DNA of 64,000 bases, taken from NCBI GenBank assembly GCA_039707655.1, contig CM077665.1, positions 81,655,954 to 81,719,953 of the forward strand, read 5' to 3'. Position 1 is the first letter of the stretch; each line of letters opens with the position of its first letter. The position numbers were made by a program, and so were the translations under genes. Shown piece after piece: positions 34,573 through 45,579 of this stretch. The notes below the pieces were generated by a model. That model had not been told where the DNA came from and made no database searches. It saw only the letters and a program-made list of their open reading frames with translations. Source of the DNA: Elymus sibiricus. Lineage: Eukaryota; Streptophyta; Magnoliopsida; Poales; Poaceae.

Positions 34573-34953
34573 TCAAGCAGCATCCATGGAGTACTTCGGG
34601 ACGGCAAAGCCCATCCCACCGAGGCCGGCGACGAGAGTGAGAGGGAAAATGGAGAGCCATAAGAAGACCTTCCCAACGGCGAGCAGCCGCCGGTCGCACG
34701 GATGGCAGCTCACCCACAGCCCCACGAACGCCTGAGCGAGCCCGAAGAGGACCGCGGCGGCGAGAACGACGTAGTAGGAGCAGAAGACAACCTTCCCACG
34801 GTCCGCGAGCATGCCCCCGGGCTTCCGGTAGAGTACCAGCCACAGCGCGGCCGCGGCCTCGAGGACGCCGCACAGGATCAGAGCAAAGGGCAGCTTCTCG
34901 CCGCCGCGGGTTGCGTCGGCCATGGCGCCTGCCGCGCTCTCCAGGTCACCCAT
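34573..34953 (-). CDS. Small three-pass membrane protein, copy 1, unknown function
   Basis: 126 codons, single exon, ATG at 34953. An N-terminal soluble part (MGDLESAAGAMADATRGGEK) is followed by three hydrophobic segments at about residues 20-41, 57-81 and 96-117. Between the second and third is a Cys-containing loop (SCHPCDRR). It probably sits in a cell membrane; I do not recognise the family. It is one of two paralogues: copy 2 (45092-45457) differs at 11 of the first 121 residues by eye, all mild changes except L/R. Copy 1 has a five-residue longer tail (SMDAA). GC content is high, as in many grass genes, and unlike nearby repeats. The upstream TATA is TGTAAAT (minus strand, 35047-35053), whereas copy 2 has TATAAAT, so expression may differ. 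Confidence 0.8.
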   Translation of the reverse strand: MGDLESAAGAMADATRGGEKLPFALILCGVLEAAAALWLVLYRKPGGMLADRGKVVFCSYYVVLAAAVLFGLAQAFVGLWVSCHPCDRRLLAVGKVFLWLSIFPLTLVAGLGGMGFAVPKYSMDAA

Positions 34954-35102
34954 GTCTACTATGTGACAGGGAGAGGTGGTGTTTGGAGCTTGTGGATGGC
35001 GGAGCTTGGGACAATGTGTTTATGGAAGAAGGGGCGTAGGTAGTAGATTTACACTAATCGCTCCGGCGTCACGCGCACAGCCAACACGACCACGAAAGCA
35101 GA

Positions 35103-35140
35103 GCACGAACACGAACACGAACACGGACACGGACACGAGT
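35103..35140. repeat. CACGAA/CACGGA hexamer microsatellite
   Basis: Tandem ACGAAC and ACGGAC units upstream of copy 1. A second run with AGCACG units is at 35212-35243. Similar runs sit at the same places in the other copy (45638-45668 and 45753-45785). Confidence 0.85.
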
Positions 35141-35469
35141 CCATGGCTTCCAGTACGACGAACCACAACTACTATTCTCTCCTGTGAAGCTGCCTACAAG
35201 AATATCGGGCAAGCACGAGCACGAGCATGAGCACGGACACGAAAGTGTGCCGTGTGGTATCACCACGGTGGCAACCTCGAAGTCAAACAGCCTCACATCA
35301 AACCAAAAGCTAGATATGCCTGGACCAAGGTTTTTTCTTTTCGGGTCAGCATTTTGTGTAATCAAACAGTCACCGGTCTTTTCCTTTGCCTCACAAAAAA
35401 TGAACCTACCGTTCTAAAAAAAATCAGTTGAATTTAAATTTGAATGATTAAACATGGCCAAATAAGGTT

Positions 35470-35903
35470 GAGAGGTGATTTTGCTCTCCTCTTGTCGGTC
35501 GATGATGGCGTCGGCAACTGCGTGTTGTGAGTATTGGCTTCCCCTAACTCTTCGTCGTGGCGCCGACAACTTCCCCATCGGCGCCGCAGAGGCTAGGTCA
35601 TGTGTTTGTGGGCGAGGATCTCTAGAGTTGTGCAAAGTTTTGACGACGACGTCTATCTCTCTGGTGTGTTCGTCATTTGTGGCCGAAGCTCGTGACTTCC
35701 CGACCGTCATGGTTGTCTACACAATAGTGCTGGCTTCTGGAGGAGCAGTGGCGGTGGCGGTACCCCCTACTCCCTCCGGCCAACATGGTCTTCGTTGGGT
35801 GGTCTCAGGGCCTCGGTGTAATGTTTTTAATTTACTTTTGGGGTGTTTTTTTTATCTCATATGAATCTTCAACATAATCTAGAGGTCTTTTCGCAAAAGA
35901 GTT
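35470..35903. mobile_element. Possible short retroposed insertion in copy 1
   Basis: 434 bp missing from the paralogous copy. It is flanked by AAATAAGGTT (35460-35469) and AAATAATATT (35904-35913), 8 of 10 bases alike, like a decayed target duplication. It ends in an A-rich GCAAAAGAGTT. A plus-strand frame of 129 codons lacks any known domain. Class unknown. Confidence 0.4.
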
Positions 35904-35985
35904 AAATAATATTGAGGTTGAAGGATCGAATCTCATTCGTCTTGCGCTGCCTCTGCCATGTGGACCCTTTACGGTTAATCAAAGG

Positions 35986-36463
35986 AAAATGAATGCTGCA
36001 AAAATGGCAACTGAAGTGTTGCAGAGCTCATACCCATAACTTCGGAGAAGAGAAGAGGTGAACCGTATACCAACCGCTGAGGACATGTGTTGTCGCATGT
36101 GTATGTTAGAGTCGTATACTTATATTTTGGAGCTAATTTTTTATTTGAAAATTTATTTGAATGTTTTCAGAGGCAAAACACAGAGATTTTTTTGGGGCGT
36201 GAGATTACTCGGAAACAGGTTCCTCGGGGCCCTCCTTGATAGGAAAATGGTACTACCACTGATTCATATTAATGGATCGGAGGGAGTACCGGATAAACAA
36301 ATTCTTGACCAAATACATCAGGCCTCGTCCACCCATTATAAGGCGAGGACTGGGAATAGCTCAAGGCTTCAAAATCATAGTCCTTGTCTCAGTAGCTACA
36401 ATCGCCTCATATTTTGTAACCATCTCATGCAAGAGGTTTTCCACCATTAACAAATTTAAAACA
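35986..36463. other. Unassigned sequence with MITE remnant and old LTR-element sequence
   Basis: About 480 bp without a gene. GGATCGGAGGGAGTA (36273-36287) looks like one end of a Stowaway MITE with no partner end. From about 36300 the text appears continuous with 37737 onward once the retroposed insertion is removed, so it probably belongs to the old LTR element described there. Confidence 0.4.
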
Positions 36464-36476
36464 GGAGTAGGGTATT

Positions 36477-37723
36477 ATTGGCTGTCGAAGAAAAGAAAAA
36501 CTTATCCATTCATTTGCCCGTCCTCTCGCGACCCCCGCGTCGCCTCCCCCGGCGGCGGCGGGGGAACCCTAGCCGCGCCGCCTCGGCCCCCTCCCCACCT
36601 CGTCCCACCTCCTCGCCGCCGCCTGAGGCAGCCGCCGGGCAAGCCCGGGGCGCCAAGGATGGTGGCGGCGGGATCTCGGCTGCCCTGGCTCTGCGTGGGG
36701 AGTCCCGGATCTGGAGCGGCGGCTCCTTTTGGCGAGGCACGGCAGGCTCCGGCGAGCAACCGTGCGGGCGGTGGATCTGGCGTCCTGGCCGCGCGGGCGG
36801 CGGGATCCCGGTGGTCGTTGGCGGCTGGCGGCGGCTTCTGCGGCGGTCGGTGCGCCCGATCTGGCGCCTCCCCTCCTCCTCTGTTCGGCGTGCGGGCCAG
36901 CCTGGTCGGGCCGCGCTTCCCTTGGTCGCCGGTTCTGTACAGGAGGCGCTGGTGGTGGCGGGGATCTAGTTCGGGCGAAATCCCTGGCCGGCCATGGCCG
37001 GCCGCGCCGACGGCGACGCCTTGGGCGCCGTTCCCCTCCTTGGAGGCGTCGGTATGGACTGATCTCCTCACTTCCCCTTCCCCTAGGTCTCCCAGGCGAA
37101 AGCCCTAACTTTGTTGGGCGGCGGCAGCGCTCACGGCGCCGTTACCTTCTTGAAGGCGCCGCTTTGGGAACCTTGGGGTTGGGTGGCACTTGTGGGTGGT
37201 GGGCGACGGCGGTGGTGCGGACCTATCCTAGCATGGATCTACGTCCGTTGCTTGGAGATGGACTCGCGTAGGTGGAGGTCGTCATTTGGCGTCGTGGTGG
37301 CGTCCATGGCGGACGACCTTCCAAGGCTCGCGTAGGTGGAGGTCGTCGTTTGGCGTCGTGGTGGCGTCGATGACGGAGGACCTGCTAAGGTTGACACCTC
37401 AATCTGCTCTTAAGATGGACCAGTGGAAGATGGCGGCGACGACACATGTGAGTGCGTCAGACCGGTTTGTGCCCCGGACCCGGTAGATGGCTCGGTCGGG
37501 GCCTCCGGCTTTAGATGTTAGGCTTAGGTGAGAGGTCTGGGTATGTGGCCCGGCTTGCACCCCTTCATCATATGGATAGGAGTAGCGGCAGATGTTGCCA
37601 AGATGGCGGATTCATGCATATTGTTGTTCTACTTTGTAAGGTCCTCGAGAATAATCAATAAAATGGCCGCATGCATCTCCCAGATGCAGAGGCCGGGGGT
37701 CATCCTCCTTTTCTAAAAAAAAA
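36477..37723 (+). mobile_element. Poly(A) retroposon (non-autonomous LINE-like)
   Basis: 1247 bp between exact 13-bp repeats GGAGTAGGGTATT (36464-36476 and 37724-37736), ending in AATAAA (37657-37662) and a short A tail (37715-37723). That is the signature of target-primed reverse transcription. The first 700 bases are very GC-rich, with overlapping frames on both strands but no domain; they read like a 5' leader. No RT or endonuclease is present, so it was moved in trans. The 3' end wording (GATGCAGAGGCCGGGGG) is common at the ends of Triticeae LINEs as far as I recall. It could also be a retrocopied host transcript. Confidence 0.8.
37263..37390 (+). repeat. 64-bp tandem duplication
   Basis: Two adjacent copies starting CTCGCGTAGGTGGAGG at 37263 and 37327, differing at a few positions, within the retroposon. 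Confidence 0.85.
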
Positions 37724-37736
37724 GGAGTAGGGTATT

Positions 37737-38913
37737 GTCTCAATCATGAGGGCCCAAACCTGGTAAACTCCTTGTTTGTGATACCCTCTGGTACTTTCAG
37801 GCACGTTCTCCACGCTACCGAGGATATTGACGGTTTTCCGTACGGTCAGTTGGCACACCAGTTAGGGGCTGCGAGAGCCAGAGACTGAACCCACCCAGAT
37901 CAGGTCTCTGATCGTGCCCGGTGACTTCATGTCGGGCCAAACCTTTGCAATACCAAAATGTAGGTGGATTTCTATGTGTATTACTTTGATTGTTCATCTC
38001 TGATTATCATGATTATCTCTTTGATGCTTGTTGTCTCTTTGTCTGGGTAAAACCTCTAGTTCTCGGGGATATGGAGGAACCCTGGTATGTTTGCATGTTG
38101 AACGCCGATAGTATAAAGAATCCTCCTTTGCATACTTAAGTTAATGTTCTTCATGAATGTTGCATAAGGTCGACCACTAGACACTTCGGCTTTATGACCA
38201 TGAAGGATGTTACTACCGTTGCAATGGTGAGATGTGGAGGTAAAGAGGTGGTAATATCTTCCTTTCCTTCCCAGAGCAATTGAAATGGGAATAATGCAGA
38301 ACCCACCATTAGTTGCATCCATGGGATATCCCTTAATCATCGTTGTCTGAACCTGCATGTGGGAAGGAATGACAGTGTCATGTATGATATGGAGTTACTC
38401 ATGTAGCACGTATGCCATATCAGGCTCCGCCTACTTATAAAATGATGCGAGGTGGCTTAGTTATCTGAACATATAACTATGCATTCACATATGTTACCTT
38501 AGATGCATATTAGTGGGGAATCTAGACTGCCTAAGAATGGCTTAACACTATTGATTCCATCGCTTCCATTCTCCTGTTCATTTAATTTCTTGCACCTTAC
38601 TTTTAATCGTCAGTCACTTGCGACAATTTCAACTTCTGCTTCCATTTTGCTTTGGAGTGTAATTAAATTGCAAACAAATTTTCATAAACCTCTACAGGAG
38701 GCAAAGACCACTTCATGTGCTTCGTGTAGGATCAATATTCTTACCTTAAAAAAACTGCAACAAAACTGCACACTTGTAGAACATCGAGCTTTTTCTAGCA
38801 TCGCTGCCAGGGAGCTAAGAGCTTTTGTATTTGTTTTAAGTTTTGGGTTATTTTGTGTAGTAAGTTCTTTTGTAGGTTTTAAGCAACCATGACCAAGTAT
38901 GAACATTTGTATC
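37737..38913 (+). mobile_element. Remains of an old LTR retrotransposon
   Basis: No gene. Near the right end a decayed Asp-type primer site is readable (TAGCATCGCTGCCAGGGA, about 38797-38814), followed by a leader, so upstream sequence (from about 36300, skipping the retroposon) is probably its 5' LTR. No partner LTR is in the window. It was hit by the retroposon and later by the LINE. Confidence 0.45.
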
Positions 38914-41900
38914 GGTCTCTGCCCCTGTGGCGAATTCCGGCGACTGTCCGGCGACTGGCGCGATGCCGATTCTTCCTTCCTCTTGATTCTTTCCAATGCG
39001 TTCCATCTTGTTTCTTCGCTGATCTTCTTGCTCCTCCATTATTTCTCTGCTTCCTTCCCCTTGATTCTTTCCCCTGTGTCTCATCCACAAGCTCTCTCTC
39101 TTCTCTTGATTCCCAATATCTCGAGATCCTGCTGATTCGTGATTAGCTGCAGTCCATATTCTGCTGATCTCTTTTCCCCATCCGTTTCCCTCCTGGATCT
39201 GGCCTTTCCGCTGATTCCCCATTCCTTTTCTTCCCTCTTTTTCTTAGCAAGTTGTTCTTATTCCTTCCAAATCCCCTGCTGGCTCTTCTGCTGCTTTCTC
39301 CGTTCTCCGTGTGATGGCCATGGGTAAGCTACCTGCTGCGTATGCAATTAAAGCAGGTCGTCCATTGGGTACAGGATTGAACCCTGCCATTGGAGATGCT
39401 TGTACGGTGGCTTCCCCTGCTGCGGCTCTGAAGTTAATTGCTTGGAATTGTCAAGGTAAGGGCAAGACTCTCTACAACTCCAATAAAATGGAGTATCTGG
39501 CCAAGCTGATGCATTCCACCGGTGCACAGATAACTTTCATTTCAGAAACTAAGTCGTCTAGGTGCACTTCTGCTCAGCTTAATGATCGTTTTAATACTTA
39601 TGCTAGTTTTGTGGTTCCTTCAGATGGTCTCTCTGGAGGACTGTGGCTACTTTGGTCTGAAGATATTCACCTCTCAGTCAAGTTTTCAGATAGCAATATT
39701 ATCTTAGCTGCAGCTGTATATATTCCCACTAATGTTCATTTTGTGCTTGCCTGTGTCTATGGAGACCCCCATCACCGACATACTAAAATAATTTGGGAGA
39801 ATATTTCCAATTTTGTTAGTGATAATCTTGGCAAGCCTGTTGTATGTTTAGGAGATTTTAACAATATTATGTATGATATGGACACATCCTCTATTAATGT
39901 TCATTATAGTCGTATGCGTGCCTTTAATGGGTATGTAAAGCAATGTGGTCTATTTGATCTTGGTTTTTCTGGTCCCGCTTACACGTGGACGAATAGACGC
40001 TTTTCTTCCTACCCTGTGTTTGAAAGACTTGATCGCTGCTTGGCAAATGCTGAATGGTGTGATCTTTTCCCTAACACTAATGTCTTCAATTTACCTATTA
40101 TGCTTAGTGATCATGCTCCTATTCTTATTTCCACCGACTCTAAATTTCGCAAGCCTAGACTTACTTTTAAATTTGAAAACTGATGGACCTTTGAAGCTGA
40201 CTTTCAAACTGTTGCAAAAAATGCTTGGAACACTACTGTGAACAAATCTTTCCATGCAAGAACTACTAACCTTGCAGGTACTTTGAAGAAATGGTGTAAG
40301 AAGAAAAAGCCAATTCAACAAGAACTGGATTGCTTGCAAAGCCAGATCAGTGACATACAAAAGCAGGCGCTGCAGCAACAGGACCACACTCTAGAAGCTA
40401 AGCTGGTTGCCGAATATGAGGTAAATCTGACCAAACTTACTGAATATTACCGACAGCGAGCAAAAAAACATTGGGCTACCCATGGGGACAGAAACACGGC
40501 TTTCTTCCACAATGCAGTACAAAAACGTAAGCGTAGGAATCGTATTGTATCTATCCAGGATGCTCATGGTAATGACTTATTTGATCCTAAGGAAATTGCA
40601 AATGAATTTGTTCACTACTTTCAGTCCATCTTTACCTCCTTTTCTACAAATAATGTTAGCTATAATCCAAATATGAATGTCCAAGACCATGCAGATGACT
40701 TCAATACGGTACCGAATAACCAGGAAATTCTGGATATTCTTAAGGCCATGAAAAGAAATGCTTCACCAGGTCCAGATGGTTTTAATGTTGCCTTTTATGT
40801 TTCAGCCTGGGAGTGGATAGGGGATGACGTAACGAAGGTGGTTGCAGACTTCTACAATTCAGGTATCCTCCCACCACATCTCAACGACACCCAGATCGCT
40901 CTTATTCCAAAAAAACTTGTTTGTCACCTACCCTCTGATTTTAGGCCGATAAGTTTATGCAATGTAGTCTATAAGGTTATTGCAAAATCTTTAGCAAATA
41001 GACTTAAAATGCATCTTCCTGATTATATTCACCCATCCCAGCAAGCATTTATTGAGGGTAGACGCATAAGCAATAACATTATTGTTGCTCAAGAGATAGC
41101 CCACTCTTTCTCTCTTAAGTCTTGGAATAGCCATGATTTTCTGTTAAAAATCGATCTAGCTAAAGCTTTTGATAGAATAGAGTGGCACTGTATTGTTTCA
41201 GCTCTTGCACGCAGAGGGCTTCCTGGTCATTTCATAAAACTTGTGTACACATGCATATCTTCACCGACTTTTTCTGTAATTATTAATGGCCAGTCTTATG
41301 CGAAATTTAATAGCTCCAGAGGTATTAGACAAGGGTGTCCTTTGTCGCCGTATCTTTTTGTCCTTGCAGTCAATGAGCTTTCTTTAAAGCTACAAGAGGC
41401 TCTACAGGCCAATCATCTCACATGTATTTCTCTTGGACCAGATTGCCCTTCTATTCACTCCCTGATGTTTGCAGACGATCTTATAGTTTGTGGCAAAGCC
41501 AATATGCAGGAGGCGCAAACAATATCGAACATCTTGAACCAGTTTTGCCATGATTCAGGTCAAATTCCCAATTGGAATAAATCTGGAATTCTTTTTAGCA
41601 ACAATGTTCCTTGGCAGGATAAAGATAACATTAAGAGAATTTTTCCAGCACCCAATATTGATAATTCCTTTGTTCATTTGGGGCACCCACTTACTTTGCC
41701 TTCTAAGGACAGATCTGCAGCTTATGCTTTCATTTATGATAAATTCAAATCGAAACTTTCCAACTATAAAGCCAATCGTCTATCTCATGCATCTAGACTT
41801 ACTTTAATTAAATCGGTCTTTGCCTCTATTCCTGTTTACTACATGTCCAATATACTTTTCTCAAGAAAGTTTTTAGCTGGGATTACGACTATTATTAGAA

Positions 41901-43720
41901 ACTTTTGGTGGACAGGTATTCGCGATGACCAAACAACAAGAAGTCTTTGTCTCAGGGCATGGTCGGATATTTGCACGGACAAGAAACTTGGTGGCCTGGG
42001 CATTAGGAATTTGCAGGCAATCAATCAGGGCCTCATTCTCTCGACGGCATGGAGACTTGCAAAGGAACCAGAAAGCCAGTTAGCCCAAATACTCAAGGCT
42101 AAGTACCATCATGACACAACTATTTGGAGAGCAAAGGCTAATACACCGAAGTCTGCTTTCTGGACTGCAATTTTGAAGGTAAGGCCTCTTCTCATTTCAG
42201 CATCCATTTATCAAATTGTAGATGGAAATAGTTCACTGTGGAGCACCCCTTGGTTTGAAGGTTGGGAAAACATCTATGATAATCTAATCATACAACCCCA
42301 CCCTTTTAATTACCCTGCTCAAATTAAGGACCTATGGATTCCTGGGGAAAAAGTTTGGAATGTAAACCTTATTAATATGTTATTTTCTCATGTAATAGCT
42401 GATTCAATAATTCACACTCCGATTATCTCTACTGCTGGCCAAGACATTCTTGTTTGGAAGCTAACTCCCACGGGTCTGTTCTCTTCCAAAAGTGCATACA
42501 AACATTGCTTCGCCAATCTTCAACTTCCTTCAAGACAAAGACCAAAAGTTGTGCCGCCGCAGATTATAGAATTGCTCAACCAGGTATGGAAAGAGAAGAA
42601 TATGGCTCCAAGAGTCCAAATCTTCGCTTGGAGACTTCTTAGGAATGCACTGGCCACAGGCAAAAGAGCAGGTAGGTATTCTAAACACATAAGTGAAAAT
42701 TGTGCTATTTGCGGAAATCTTGAAGATGAAATGCATCTCTTTTTCCTGTGCCCTTTTGCTAAGGCAGCCTGGTACAGCTACCCATGGTTTATTAAAACTG
42801 AACTCATTGCCCAACACATTATTTCAGTGCCACAAATGATTAAAGCTCTCCTTACTTCCAATCACCCACAAATAAACATTGCCTCGCTATATACCTTTTT
42901 GTGGTGTCTTTGGAAATCTCGGAACGACAATCGTTTTTGCAGGAAATCTAGATCACCTTCTCAGGTATACACAGCTGCGGAGGCGATCTTGAAGGAAACT
43001 AGCATGGAAGTTGCAACCCCTCTGAGCAATAGTGCAATAGTCTCAACCGAGACTAACAAGGCTGTGCCTGCGAAGGCTCATGTACAAAGCCAAAATCACT
43101 CCCATCAGGCAACACCGTCTCCAGGGAAAACAATTATGGATATTTCTAGTTTTTCAGGTCCTTTTGTCTACTCTGATGCAGCATGGAATCCAGGACCAGA
43201 AGGTCAACCGGCAGTGGCAGGTATAGGCGTATTCATACAATTTCCAGGCGATCGACAGTGCAAGCACCTATGCATCTCGGCTCTTTCTCCACTAGTGACA
43301 TCAGCCATACAGGCTGAAGCATTTGGTATCATGCTTGCATCCAAGATAGCAGAGCTGCTTCAGCTTCAGCAGGTCACTTTTCTGACGGACAACACGACTC
43401 TGGCGACAACGCTTGCGGCTAACAGCCTGGTTCATACTCCGGGCCATTGGACCATTAGGCCTCAACTTGCTTACATTACAACCTCTCCGGTATTTGATGC
43501 TACCAGGATTTACCGTCAACAGGAGCTATAATTTTCGGGCACATCATCAAGCTAGACTAGCACTCAAAATCCAAAATTCTCCCTCCAGGTTCAGATGTTT
43601 ATGTGCAGACAACAAATGTTGCCTTAATGCAGATGTAGCGGCACTCACTGAAGTGCTTCAGTGTACAGTTGTTCATGTACGTTGTTGTTGATCAATAGTA
43701 TTTCCTGTGTTAAAAAAAAA
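38914..43720 (+). mobile_element. L1-type LINE lacking ORF1
   Basis: 4.8 kb, flanked by GAACATTTGTATC (38901-38913) and GAGCATTTGTATC (43721-43733), one mismatch in 13, with a short A tail (43712-43720). It encodes endonuclease, RT, a zinc-knuckle-like RT C-terminal domain and RNase H in one frame. Only about 400 bp of CT-rich leader precede this gene, with no room for the usual gag-like ORF1. Confidence 0.92.
39314..43691 (+). pseudogene. LINE ORF2: endonuclease, RT, RNase H, nearly intact
   Basis: It nicks target DNA and reverse-transcribes LINE RNA at the nick. ATG at 39314. APE-type endonuclease over about residues 40-290 (IAWNCQGKG, ISETKSS, GDFNNIM, SDHAPIL). A single TGA (40181-40183) interrupts the frame right after FKFEN and the same frame continues. 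RT follows (GPDGFNVAFY, RPISLCNVVYK, LLKIDLAKAFDR, GIRQGCPLSPYLF, FADD at 41468-41479). Then comes a zf-RVT-type segment (VQIFAWRLL... CAICGNLEDEMHLFFLC, about 42620-42760) and RNase H (YSDAAWNPG, AEAFG, LTDNTTLA). A frameshift near 43512 moves the last RNase H helix (NFRAHHQARLA) out of frame. Two lesions in about 1450 codons. Confidence 0.93.
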
Positions 43721-43733
43721 GAGCATTTGTATC

Positions 43734-44396
43734 AACTCATCTCAATTAAGATATGGGGACAACCTACAAAGATACTTTCATATCTGTAGGACCAAGACCA
43801 AATGGCTATGCTCCTTGGTGGTGTGGGAGACATGGGGTGTAATGATGGAAAGCTCGGGCTTGTCCTCCGCCCTTGGCGGTGACAATGCCCAAATTTGGAT
43901 CGGGAGGTCTGCACTCGCTGTGGATGTCCTACGCGCCTCGTGCTGGTACTAGTACTGGTGAGGTATCAAGCGAAAGCTCCGCGCCTTGACGCCAACGACG
44001 ACGTTGTCCGTGGGTGCCACTCTCCTCTTGAGGACCTCACTGTGGTTATCCTCTCCATGCTAGGGCTCTGGGTGACAATCTTTGTCCACCTTGGACTCGA
44101 TAGTGGCGATGCTTCACGTGGTCTTCCTCCCTGAGGGTATTGTCGTAGAGCTGAGATGTCCTTGGGCGTGTTGTGATGTTTCTTCGGGCTCTCTTATGCT
44201 ATTTTTTTAAGATAGTTGTCGTTTTGGCTTTCGACCTTGTTGTCTTTGATTTCCGTTATTCAGTTATTCTGGGATTTGCTTCGTAAGAGGGCTTCCTCAC
44301 AATCACATATTGATGGGCCGTTTATTTGGATTTGTGTTTTATCTAAAGCGGGGCGAGAGCTTGTTTTGTGAGGAAGAAGAGGCTTGCAGTTTACTA
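43734..44396. other. Unassigned sequence right of the LINE
   Basis: About 660 bp. The first part may continue the old LTR element. Text near 44215-44365 (TTGTCTTTGATTTCCGTTA, then AAAGCGGGGCGAGAGC) resembles 3' ends of grass LINEs, so an older 5'-truncated LINE may lie here. No ORF with a domain. Confidence 0.35.
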
Positions 44397-44623
44397 CTAC
44401 TTCCGTTCGGGTTTATTAGACCCCTTTGTATTTTGTGTTAGATTTTGACCATCTATATTACTAAAAATATATAATATAAAAAGTACACCATTGGATTTGT
44501 ATCGGAAAGAGCTTCCCAACAATATAATTTTTGTGACATATAGTTTACATTTTATTAGTTAAATATGCCGGTCAAACTTTAGCACAAAATAAGATGTGAC
44601 CCAATAAATCCGAACGGAGAGAG
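44397..44623. mobile_element. Stowaway MITE (Tc1/Mariner type)
   Basis: 227 bp flanked by TA dinucleotides, with inverted ends CTACTTCCGTTCGGGTTTAT and the complement of ATAAATCCGAACGGAGAGAG. AT-rich, highly self-complementary interior (for example TTAGTTAAAT and GGTCAAACTTTAGCAC against matching text near the left end). Non-coding. Confidence 0.88.
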
Positions 44624-45091
44624 TACGGTTTAAGCAAAATCGGCTGGGCTCCACAGGTCAGCAAAATGGATTGCAAGTAACAGGCCGGTGTAGTCGTACT
44701 CTGCTTTTAGGAAGATGTACTCGTACTCTGCTTTTAGGCTCTAGGGAGTAGGGAAAATGATGTGCTGAGCATAAATTTATTTTACTCAAAAAGAGTCGTT
44801 TTACTCAAAAAAGAGAGCATAAATTATGAATTGAAAATTCTCAAAATTATTTAACAGAGATGTGGAGGTAAATAAAACCAATTGACTCGTGCATGCTCTT
44901 ACATTATACTAGAAGTAGAAGGGAAAGGGATACAAATGAGAGATTTTAACATTCGAAATAGGAAATTACATTACCGAGTACTACATACAAGTCTACAGTA
45001 CAATAGTGCCCTGGAGGCGATCATCCAAGAAACCAGTAAAGGCATGACAAATAATGCTTGATCAAGCAGCATGCGGACATGGCCATGCACA

Positions 45092-45457
45092 CTAGTACTT
45101 CGGGATGGCAAAGCCCATTCCACCGAGGCCAGCGACGAGGACGACAGGGAAAATGGAGAGCCACAAGAAGGCCTTCCCAACGGCGAGCCGTCGCCGGTTG
45201 CACGGATGACAGCTCACCCAGAGCCCCATGAACGCCTCGGCGAGCCCGAAGAGGACCACTGCGGCGAGAACGACGTAGTAGGAGCAGAAGACAGCCTTCC
45301 CACGGTCCGCGAGCATGCCCCCGGGCTTCCTGTAGAGTAGCAGCCACAGCGCGGCCGCGGCCTCGAGGACGCCGCACAGGATCAGAGCAAAGGGCAGCTT
45401 CTCGCCGCCGCGGGTAGCGTCGGCCATGGCGCCTGCCGCGCTCTCCAGGTCGCCCAT
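45092..45457 (-). CDS. Small three-pass membrane protein, copy 2, unknown function
   Basis: 121 codons, single exon, ATG at 45457, stop TAG right after ...AIPKY. Same three hydrophobic segments and Cys loop (SCHPCNRR) as copy 1. Differences from copy 1 by eye: V40L, V55A, A67V, Q74E, V77M, D87N, L90R, V96A, L105V, T106V, V118I. Conservative changes in both copies and open frames in both suggest that at least one is under constraint. The promoter side has a normal TATAAAT (minus strand, 45573-45579), 116 bases before the ATG. The protein family is not recognised; membrane location is inferred from hydrophobicity. Confidence 0.8.
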   Translation of the reverse strand: MGDLESAAGAMADATRGGEKLPFALILCGVLEAAAALWLLLYRKPGGMLADRGKAVFCSYYVVLAAVVLFGLAEAFMGLWVSCHPCNRRRLAVGKAFLWLSIFPVVLVAGLGGMGFAIPKY

Positions 45458-45572
45458 GAATACTTGTGATGACCTGTGTGTACTGCGTGGCAGGGAGAGG
45501 TGGTGTTTGGAGGTTCAGGGAATGGCGGAGCTTGGGAGAATGTGTTAATGGAAGAAGGGGAGTTGGGAGTAG

Positions 45573-45579
45573 ATTTATA
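45573..45579 (-). promoter_or_regulatory. TATA box of membrane-protein copy 2
   Basis: TATAAAT on the minus strand. The aligned position in copy 1 (35047-35053) reads TGTAAAT, a one-base change at a key position of the box. Confidence 0.6.

Larger units (their letters stand above)
34280..35985 (-). repeat. Segmental duplication, copy 1
   Basis: Contains the membrane-protein gene, its leader, promoter and hexamer repeats. It is homologous to about 44640-46065. Homology continues past the gene through CGGTGGCAACCTCGAAGTC (35263) to a phrase TTGAAGGATCGAATC (35918), broken only by a 434-bp insertion in this copy (35470-35903). Ends approximate. Confidence 0.75.

Noticed and set aside
34346..34873. 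Overlapping minus-strand frame of 175 codons across membrane-protein copy 1
   Set aside because: Alternative frame of the real gene: arginine-rich, not conserved in copy 2 beyond composition, and extending into the 3' flank.
36272..37108. Long plus-strand frame (278 codons) in GC-rich sequence
   Set aside because: It crosses the boundary of the retroposon (36477), overlaps long frames on both strands and has no domain; base composition explains it.
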